This document shows, piece after piece, positions 56,116 to 64,000 of a stretch of 64,000 nt of DNA (position 1 is the first letter of the stretch; each line of letters opens with the position of its first letter). The notes under the pieces are model-generated. The model was not told where the DNA came from. It did not search any database and saw only the letters and a program-made list of their open reading frames with translations. Location: contig RPFO01000579.1 of NCBI GenBank assembly GCA_009746045.1, forward strand, positions 1,214,076 to 1,278,075. The letters are read 5' to 3'. Both the position numbers and the translations under genes were made by a program. The stretch is from Mesostigma viride. Taxonomy: Eukaryota > Streptophyta > Mesostigmatophyceae > Mesostigmatales > Mesostigmataceae.

Positions 56116-59100
56116 AATATGGTAGCTTCTCTCCTATCAATGACGACGCTCGCGGCCCGGCGGCTCCGCGGCTGTAGCAGTGGGATCTGCCTAACTCCCC
56201 TTCCCGCCCCTTTGCCTTCGCAGCCCTCGGGCTGTCGGAGAGAGAGCACCGGGTCGGCAGTGAGCCAGGTTCGCCCCGCCTCGCGCGGCCGCCTCCGAAA
56301 CCTCCTCAGACTGCACGCATTTCTTATGCGTGCAGACGCAGACTCATTCTACCTGGCCACCCGAGCCAACCGTCGGCGTCGCCTCGACGCGTTGGCAGGA
56401 AGAATCGAAACGGTGATTGAAAGCATAAGTCCCCAACCCGCCCCCCCTACCCCACCACCTCCACCCCCACCCCCATCACCACCCCGCTCCATCTCCGCCC
56501 CCACCCCCGCCTGCACCCCCCTTTTCGGTCAACGCGCGCCCTTGGTCATCGCCACCTTCAACGCCCGCACGCTCCAGCCCGACGCTGACCGCTGTCACTG
56601 CCTGCGCAGTGACGACTGTCAGTGCCATCGAGTCTCCAATCTTATTGGTTTCTGCATCGACAATAATATCGCCATCCTGGGAATCCAAGAACACAGGCGC
56701 ACTGCATCGGCCCGCGGATCAACTGCCCTTGTTGCTGACGACATCGACGGCTGGCGGTTCTACTACGGAGGCGGCGACGGCACCGGGAACGGGGGCGTCG
56801 GTCTCCTCTGCTCCCCGCTCGCCGTACGCCACATGGGCGAACCCCAGCTGGTCAACGCTCGGCTCCTCGTGGCCACTTTTCATTCGATGGAGGGCCACTC
56901 GACCTACGCCCTGACGGTGGGCGTTGGTTACGCACCCCACTCCGGCCACCCAGAACAAGACCGCAAGGACTTCTTTGCAGCGCTGGAGAACCTGGCGAAC
57001 GGCATCCCTGGTCGCAACTACCTCGCTCTGCTGCTGGACGCCAACGCCACGCTACCACCGGGTACTGGCGGATGTCAGCACGCCCCCAACGGTACGGTCT
57101 CCAATGCCAACACTGAACTTTTTGCTGATTTGCTTACGACATGCGATTTGGTCACTGCCAACACTCGCTTTCCACATAGTCCAGATGCTTTGGTCACACA
57201 CACACCTCGCCAACTGGCACTGAACGCTGCATTGACTATGTTGTAATGCGCAAGCGTCATCAAGGATCTGTACTAGCTGCTCGCTCGCATGTGATCCCCC
57301 TGGTGCGCTCCGATCATCGCATCGTCACCGCCCGCATCCGCCTGCGATTCCCCTCGCCCTTTCGTAAGCACGTGGCACCACCTGATTTGCGCACACTTCA
57401 GTTGCTCGAGAAATCTGACGACGCTCTGGAGGACTTCCCTGAAAAACGCGCCCACAAGCGCGCCGCAGAGGCGTTCGTCGACGCGCTGGACATCCCGGCC
57501 AGCCACGCCCAGCTGTTCGCTGCCGGCCCGGCATCGGCCCTTCGGCACCTCGCTGACAAGCTGCCCGCGGCCGGGGCCCTACTGCCCCCCCGCCGCCCGC
57601 CCCGCTTCACCAGCCTGCACCGGCTCCCCGCCGTCATCCAGGCCCGGCAAGCCCTGCGCGACAACAGCGACCCCGCCCGCTACGCCCGCCTCAAAGCCGA
57701 TTACCACTCGGCCATCCGGCAGGCGACCAAGGAGCAGGAGGACCTTCATGTCCGCGAGTACTTCGCCCACCTCAAGGACCAGCACGGCAAGTACGCCTGG
57801 ACCCGCCTGCGTCACGCCCAACGGCCCGCCGGCGGCGCGCAGCCGGCGCCGCGGACGCTCTCTGGCTCACCGCAGCAGCAGCTCGACCAGTGGTATTCCT
57901 CCCAGTCCCGGCTGCTCGGCGCCCCCCCGCCGCCTCCGCCGCTTGGCCCTCTGGCGGCCGCACGCCTGGCAGTAGCACCGGCGGACGTCCCTGCGCCGCC
58001 CACGCCGCCCGCCGCTGAGCAGGACTACACGTACCCAGCCCTGACGGAACCCCTGGCCGACCCCAACGAGCTCCCGCCGTTCACCGAGCTCGAGCTGAGC
58101 ACCGCCGCCAAGCAACTCCGCTTCTATGCCGCCGTTGGACCTGACCAGCTCCCAGCCCCGGTGATTAAGCTGACGGCGCTCACGGGGTTCCTGCTTGACG
58201 TCTGCAACCGGATCCTGCTTGCCGACGCGCCGCCGATTCCTGAGTGGCAGCACAGCTACCGTATTATGCTGTACAAAAACAAAGGTTCCCCTGACGACCC
58301 CGCCAACTACAGAGGAGTCTGCATCCAGAGCGCCGCACTTAAGTTGTTCATGCGCATGATCCTCAACCGCCTTCGTTCTGCTCTCGACTGTCACCTTGGG
58401 GAAAGTCAAATGGGCTTCCGTCCTGGGCGCAACACCGTCATGGCCATCTTCGTCGCGCGTCGCCTCTTCGAGGAAATCGCTCTCCTGCAACCTGGTGAGT
58501 TTCCCGCCATCCTGATCTTCGTCGACTTCATCAAGGCTTTTGATTCTGTCCTCTGGGACGCTCTATGGGCTGTACTTGCTCGCGCTCGCGTCCCCACTCC
58601 CCTGATTACCGTCATCCGCACGCTGTATGAGGGGTCGACCACTTCGGTGCGCACTCAACACGGCATTACCCCGCCCTGCCCACTGCAGACCGGCGTCTGG
58701 CAGGGTTGCGTCCTGTCGCCGTACCTGTTTATTATTGTAGTGGATTATGTTATGCGCCAGGCACGTGCTCGCTTTGCTAGCATTGCAGGCCGTGCCCCTG
58801 GCCTAGCGATCACGAACGAGCTTGGGGAAGGGGGGCCGACTAACAAGCAGAATTTACTAGCTGACCTCATTTATGCCGACGACATCACGCTCATCGAGAA
58901 GCCGGAGTCTGCCCAACTTTGGCTGGACTGCCTGGCGCTCGAGGCTCGGGCGGTTGGTCTAGAAATCAGCCCCAAAACGGAGGCCCTGGCCCTCGGCATG
59001 GCAGGGCCCCCACCCACACTCCGCCTCTTAGACGATGCCGAGGTCAACTACCCTCCTTCAGGCCGCTTCAAGCTGCTCGGCAGTTGGCTTCCCGACTGCG

Positions 59101-59867
59101 AGGACGACATGACGACACGGATCGGCATGGCGTGGGCGCACCTCCATGACCACCGCCGCTGGTGGAGCAACCCCGCCCTACCCCGGATCGTCAAGCGTGA
59201 CCTCTTCAAGGTCGTCATTCTGACGATCCTGACCTACGGCGCCGAGACGTGGACACTGATGCAGGAGCTGGAGCAACGACTCGACGGCGCCGTCACCAAG
59301 ATGCTGCGCAAGGCCCTTAACATCCCCTTTGGTTTGCACATTAGTAATGAGGATTTGTACGCTGATTTGCCCTATGTTTCCCACATTATTAGGCACAGGC
59401 GCCTGGGCCTAGCCGGGCACCTGGCCCGCACAGATCAGGTAGATACATCAGATAGACTAGCTGGCACCAAGCCCGCCCAGCCTGGGCGATATGTCCTCAC
59501 CTGGCGTGCCCCCGGCCGCGCGCGGCAGGGCCGCCACCCGTGGACTTTTCGTGATAGACTCGGCATGGACATGTGCTACACTAGACGTGACGGGCTCACC
59601 CCCGGGCAGCCTCCTGGTTTGTCTGTAATATGGAGGCAGATGGTGCGCAAGGATAGATGGCAAGTAGTGATGAAGGAGACCACCCCCAAGCCTGTGGGGG
59701 CTCCGCGTGTGACCAAGTATGGCATTCATAGCGATTCGGGCCGCGGTGCCCACACCCCTGTAACTAGGACCTAGATAGCTTATACCATCCATTCCATCCC
59801 ATGTTCCCCTCCCACTGAGGACTTATGCTCACGTGACGCAGTCACGTGTCTATTAATTATTTATTAA
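56116..59867 (+). mobile_element. LINE A, most complete copy
   Basis: Contains ORF2 with endonuclease and reverse transcriptase domains, a 3' UTR (59775-59860) with the hairpin CACGTGACGCAGTCACGTG, and a TTAATTAA tail. The 5' end is not defined; it abuts a truncated copy head to head, and no ORF1 is present upstream. The C-terminal signature after the reverse transcriptase (LTYGAETWTL, HIIRHRRLGLAGHLARTDQV) recalls RTE/CR1-like elements; clade placement needs a tree. Confidence 0.9.
56134..59774 (+). pseudogene. LINE A ORF2: APE-type endonuclease and reverse transcriptase, one frameshift
   Basis: The endonuclease part (about 56540-57350) shows VIATFNARTL, ILGIQEHRR with the catalytic Glu, GVGYAPHSGH, LLLDANATLP and, after the break, VRSDHR, the expected APE motifs. 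The reverse transcriptase part (about 58140-59300) has YKNKGSPDDPANYRG, QMGFRPGRNTVMAIFVARRL, FVDFIKAFDSVLWDAL, GVWQGCVLSPYLFIIVVDYV and LADLIYADDITLIEK. The C-terminus ends SGRGAHTPVTRT and TAG. One slip in the (AC)n run at 57195-57205 moves the frame between THT and SPTGTERCIDYVV; otherwise about 1200 codons are open. A poly-Pro linker (QPAPPTPPPPPPPPSPPR) precedes the endonuclease. The chosen start is the ATG of MTTLAARR and is uncertain. Confidence 0.85.
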
Positions 59868-60117
59868 TTAATTAATGGAGGCAGATGGTGCGCAAGGATA
59901 GATGGCAAGTAGTGATGAAGGAGACCACCCCCAACTGAGCCTGTGGGGGCTCCGCGTGTGACCAAGTATGGCATTCATAGCGATTTGGGCCGCGGTGCCC
60001 ACACCCCTGTAACTAGGACCTAGATAGCTTATACCATCCATTCCATCCCATGTTCCCCTCCCACTGATCGAGGACTTATGCTCACGTGACGCAGTCACGT
60101 GTCTATAAATTAATTAA
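59868..60117 (+). mobile_element. LINE A 3'-terminal unit, head-to-tail with the full copy
   Basis: Begins ATGGAGGCAGATGGTGCGCA directly after the tail of the preceding copy and runs to a second tail. It encodes only the last ORF2 residues. The same start point and arrangement occur at 5812-5816 on the minus strand. Confidence 0.88.
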
Positions 60118-60147
60118 TTAATATGGTAGCTGTCTATCTGATGTGCT

Positions 60148-62455
60148 GTCTATCTGATTAATTAATTAATTAATTTATAGACACGTGACTGCGTCACGTG
60201 AGCATAAGTCCTCAGTGGGAGGGGAACATGGGATGGAATGGATGGTATAAGCTATCTAGGTCCTAGTTACAGGGGTGTGGGCACCGCGGCCCGAATCGCT
60301 ATGAATGCCATACTTGGTCACACGCGGAGCCCCCACAGGCTTGGGGGTGGTCTCCTTCATCACTACTTGCCATCTATCCTTGCGCACCATCTGCCTCCAT
60401 ATTACAGACAAACCAGGAGGCTGCCCGGGGGTGAGCCCGTCACGTCTAGTGTAGCACATGTCCATGCCGAGTCTATCACGAAAAGTCCACGGGTGGCGGC
60501 CCTGCCGCGCGCGGCCGGGGGCACGCCAGGTGAGGACATATCGCCCAGGCTGGGCGGGCTTGGTGCCAGCTAGTCTATCTGATGTATCTACCTGATCTGT
60601 GCGGGCCAGGTGCCCGGCTAGGCCCAGGCGCCTGTGCCTAATAATGTGGGAAACATAGGGCAAATCAGCGTACAAATCCTCATTACTAATGTGCAAACCA
60701 AGGGGGATGTTAAGGGCCTGGCGCAGCATCTTGGTGACGGCGCCGTCGAGTCGTTGCTCCAGCTCCTGCGTCAGTGTCCACGTCTCGGCGCCATAGGTCA
60801 GGATCGTCAGAATGACGACCTTGAAGAGGTCACGCTTGACGATCCGGGGTAGGGCGGGGTTGCTCCACCAGCGGCGGTGGTCATGGATATGCGCCCACAC
60901 CATGCCGATCCGTGTCGTCATGTCGTCCTCGCAGTCGGGAAGCCAACTGCCGAGCAGCTTGAAGCGGCCTGAAGGAGGGTAGTTGACCTCGGCATCGCCT
61001 AAGAGGCGGAGTGTGGGTGTGGGCCCTGCCATGCCGAGGGCCAGGGCCTCCGTTTTGGGGCTGATTTCTAGACCAACCGCCCGAGCCTCGAGCGCCAGGC
61101 AGTCTAGCCAAAGTTGGGCAGACTCCGGCTTCTCGATGAGCGTGATGTCGTCGGCATAAATGAGGTCAGCTAGTAAATTCTGCTTGTTAGTCGGCCCCCC
61201 TTCCCCAAGCTCGTTCGTGATCGCTAGGCCAGGGGCACGGCCTGCAATGCTAGCAAAGCGAGCACGTGCCCATGGCGCATAACATAATCCACGACAATAA
61301 TAAACAGGTACGGCGACAGGACGCAACCCTGCCAGACGCCGGTCTGCAGTGGGCAGGGCGGGGTAATGCCGTGTTGAGTGCGCACCGAAGTGGTCGAACC
61401 CTCATACAGCGTGCGGATGACGGTAATCAGGGGAGTGGGGACGCGAGCGCGAGCAAGTACAGCCCATAGAGCGTCCCAGAGGACAGAATCAAAAGCCTTG
61501 ATGAAGTCGACAAAGATCAGGATGGCGGGAAACTCGCCAGGTTGCAGGAGAGCGATTTCCTCGAAGAGGCGACGCGCGACGAAGATGGCCATGACGGTGT
61601 TGCGCCCAGGACGGAAGCCCATTTGACTTTCCCCAAGGTGACAGTCGAGAGCAGAACGAAGGCGGTTGAGGATCATGCGCATGAACAACTTGAGTGCGGC
61701 GCTCTGGATGCAGACTCCTCTGTAGTTGGCGGGGTCGTCAGGGGAACCTTTGTTTTTGTACAGCATAATCCGGTAGCTGTGCTGCCACTCAGGAATCGGC
61801 GGCGCGTCGGCAAGCAGGATCCGGTTGCAGACGTCAAGCAGGAACCCCGTGAGCGCCGTCAGCTTAATCACCGGGGCTGGGAGCTGGTCAGGTCCAACGG
61901 CGGCGTATCTAGAAGCGGAGTTGCTTGGCGGCGGTGCTCAGCTCGAGCTCGGTGAACGGCGGGAGCTCGTTGGGGTCGGCCAGGGGTTCCGTCAGGGCGG
62001 GGTACGTGTAGTCCTGCTCAGCGGCGGGCGGCGTGGGCGGCGCAGGGATGTCCGCAGGCGCTACTGCCAGGCGTGCGGCCGCCAGAGGGCCAAGCGGCGG
62101 AGGCGGCGGGGGGGCGCCGAGCAGCCGGGACTGGGAGGAATACCACTGGTCGAGCTGCTGCTGCGGTGAGCCAGAGAGCGTCCGCGGCGCCGGCTGCGCG
62201 CCGCCGGCGGGCCGTTGGGCGTGACGCAGGCGGGTCCAGGCGTACTTGCCGTGCTGGTCCTTGAGGTGGGCGAAGTACTCGCGGACATGAAGGTCCTCCT
62301 GCTCCTTGGTCGCCTGCCGGATGGCCGAGTGGTAATCGGCTTTGAGGCGGGCGTAGCGGGCGGGGTCGTTGTTGTCGCGCAGGGCTTGCCGGGCCTGGAT
62401 GACGGCGGGGAGCCGGTGCAGGCTGGTGAAGCGGGGCGGGCGGCGGGGGGGCAGC
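60148..62455 (-). mobile_element. LINE A copy, inverted partner of the 56-60 kb copy
   Basis: Nearly identical by eye to 57580-59867 in reverse orientation, from the tail hairpin to the codons for LPPRRPP. The reverse transcriptase is in two frames, 61871-61224 and 61326-60256, split by a 2-bp insertion at about 61273 (GCCCATGGCGC versus GCCTGGCGC). A small insertion near 61905 also breaks the upstream frame. YADD is intact. Confidence 0.9.
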
Positions 62456-62459
62456 AGGT

Positions 62460-63490
62460 CTATCTGATGAGCTAGTCTATCTGATGTGTCTAAATGATCT
62501 GTGCGGGCCAGGTGCCCGGCTAGGCCCAGGCGCCTCAGTGTGCCTAAGAATGTGGGATCGAAACATAGGGCAAATCAGCGTACAAAGCCTCATTAATTAA
62601 TTAATTAAACTCGTGCTCCCGTTGGGGAGTCACGGAGCACCGAAGTGCTTTTAATCCCTGTGTGTGCACAACAGGAGAAAGGGCAGAGACCCCCAGTCTC
62701 CTTCATGCCAAAGGCATGCCACAGCTGCATTCGGGCGCCTCATTACTAATGTGCAAACCAAAGGGGATGTTAAGGGCCTTGCGCAGCATCTTTGTGATGT
62801 TGCCGTCGAGTCGTTGCTCCAGCTCCTGCGTCAGTGTCCAGGTCTGAGTCGGCGCCGTAGGTCAGGATCGTCAGAATGACGACCTTGAAGAGGTCACGCT
62901 TGACGATCCGGGGTAGGGCGGGGTTGCTCCACCTCATCCGCGCGGCCGTGGTCATGGAGTTGCACCAATGCCATGCCTAGCCATGTCGTCAGGTCGTCCT
63001 CGCAGTCAGAAAGCCAACTGCCGATCGAGCAGCTTGAAGCGGCCTGAAGGAGGGTAGTTGACCTCGGTGTCATCTACTAAGAGGCGGAGTGGGGGCGGGG
63101 GCCGGCGGCCATGCCGAGGGCCAGGGCCTCCGTTTTGGGGCTGATTTCTAGACCAACAGCCCAAGCCTCCAGCGCCAGGCAGTCGACCAGCCAAAGTTGG
63201 GCAGACTCCGGCTTCTCGATGAGCGTGATGTCGTCGGCATAAATGAGGTCAGCTAGTAAATTCTGCTTGTTAGTCGGCCCCCCTTCCCCAAGCTCGTTCG
63301 TGATCACTAGGCCAGGGGCACGGCCTGCGATGCTAGCAAAGCGAGCACGTGCCTGGCGCATAACATAATCCACGACAATAATAAACAGGTACGGCGACAG
63401 GACGCAAACCTGCCAGACGCCGGTCTGCAGTGGACATGGCGGGGTAAAGCTGTGTTGAGTGCGCACCGAAGTGGTCGACCCCTCACACAT
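62460..63490 (-). mobile_element. LINE A copy with nested family B piece
   Basis: Starts without a 3' tail, at the ORF2 C-terminal region. A family B fragment (62596-62736) is nested inside. The frame 63532-63077 covers reverse transcriptase (TPPCPLQTGVWQVCVLSPYL, LADLIYADDITLIEK); the conserved QGC is VC here, likely damaging. Several indels are present. Confidence 0.85.
62596..62736 (-). mobile_element. family B 3' end, short insertion
   Basis: TTAATTAATTAAACTCGTGC at the left, then the CGTTGGGGAGTCACGGAGCA block. GCCTCATTA occurs at 62587-62595 and 62737-62745, a 9-bp target duplication. About 140 bp long. Confidence 0.85.
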
Positions 63491-64000
63491 GTTGAGCACA
63501 TGCACGCCAGCAAATGCCACCACCGACTGCATTTAGTCTGACCACCGGCGTCCCGCTTAAAAGTCGATACAGAGACAAGAGCAGCAATGACTGCCCTCTT
63601 TGTCTCGTAGAGACGTCAGCCTAGTAGTGCCTGATGCCAGCTGACAACGCCCTGTACCAAGCTCACCCAAGGCTCTTCGCTAAGTAAGGCAGCATTCTTG
63701 AAAACGTCCCAACGAACAGAAGCGAGCTGCAAGTAGTGGCAGTCCTTGCCACGCATGGTCTTATTCTAATCAGACACCTGTGCTTTAGGCACGCTGAATC
63801 GAACGCGCATTACAGAGGCACATGAAAGAAAGAAAGAAATCATGAATGAATGAACGCATGAATGAATGTGTGGGCACTGCTGCAGCAATGAGTGTCTCTT
63901 AAGGCCCCTCCATTGCGCGCATACTCTGCCGATACACCCATTCCAGGATGGCTGTGGCAAGCCCAGTACCAATCCTGCACCCACTATCCAATATACTATC
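63491..64000. other. no recognisable gene
   Basis: Sequence beyond the last LINE A copy. It holds only a short (GAAA)n and (GAAT)n run at 63826-63868 and a 72-codon minus-strand frame without a recognisable domain. Confidence 0.4.

Overview
The window looks like nuclear DNA of a flagellated alga, most likely a green alga. The evidence is spliced genes with GT-AG introns (donors often GTGCGT or GTGGGT, acceptors GCAG), a leucine-rich repeat gene of the PPP1R42 type found in ciliated and flagellated eukaryotes, several non-LTR retrotransposon families, and very dense micro- and minisatellites. Nothing prokaryotic (operons, Shine-Dalgarno sites, CRISPR) is present. The species cannot be named from sequence alone.

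Layout. (1) 1-5.0 kb: a degraded retroelement on the minus strand with gag, zinc knuckles and an integrase but no visible protease or reverse transcriptase. (2) 5.6-6.3 kb: 3' pieces of a LINE ('LINE A'). (3) 8.5-31.9 kb, minus strand: one long gene can be assembled from 14 exons whose phases all agree (587 codons with no internal stop, then the stop codon). It joins a HEAT/TOG-like N-terminal half to a PPP1R42-like LRR C-terminal half. Its introns are full of private minisatellites, a palindromic element carrying a small ORF, and decayed copies of the gene's own splice junctions. (4) 32.9-38.1 kb and 49.2-52.8 kb, plus strand: two paralogous four-exon genes for small P-loop sulfotransferase-fold proteins with a C-terminal membrane segment. 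The first is divergent from the LRR gene, with 921 bp between start codons. (5) 38.2-47.3 kb: nested retroelements between the paralogs, including two ORF1-only LINE-like elements in opposite orientation, a second LINE family ('LINE D'), and insertions with readable target-site duplications. (6) 52.9-63.5 kb: a cluster of LINE A copies, including the most complete one (56.1-59.9 kb, endonuclease plus reverse transcriptase) and a near-identical inverted partner (60.1-62.5 kb).

Two themes stand out. First, the ends of exons, with their splice sites, recur as decayed partial copies inside adjacent introns at most junctions of all three spliced genes, so introns here may grow by junction-containing duplications. 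Second, the retroelements form a small ecosystem: autonomous LINEs A and D, and ORF1-only elements whose 3' ends resemble theirs (terminal hairpin plus a short A/T-rich repeat tail), consistent with ORF1-only parasites of the LINE machinery. All exon boundaries were read by eye from splice motifs and frame and have no transcript support.
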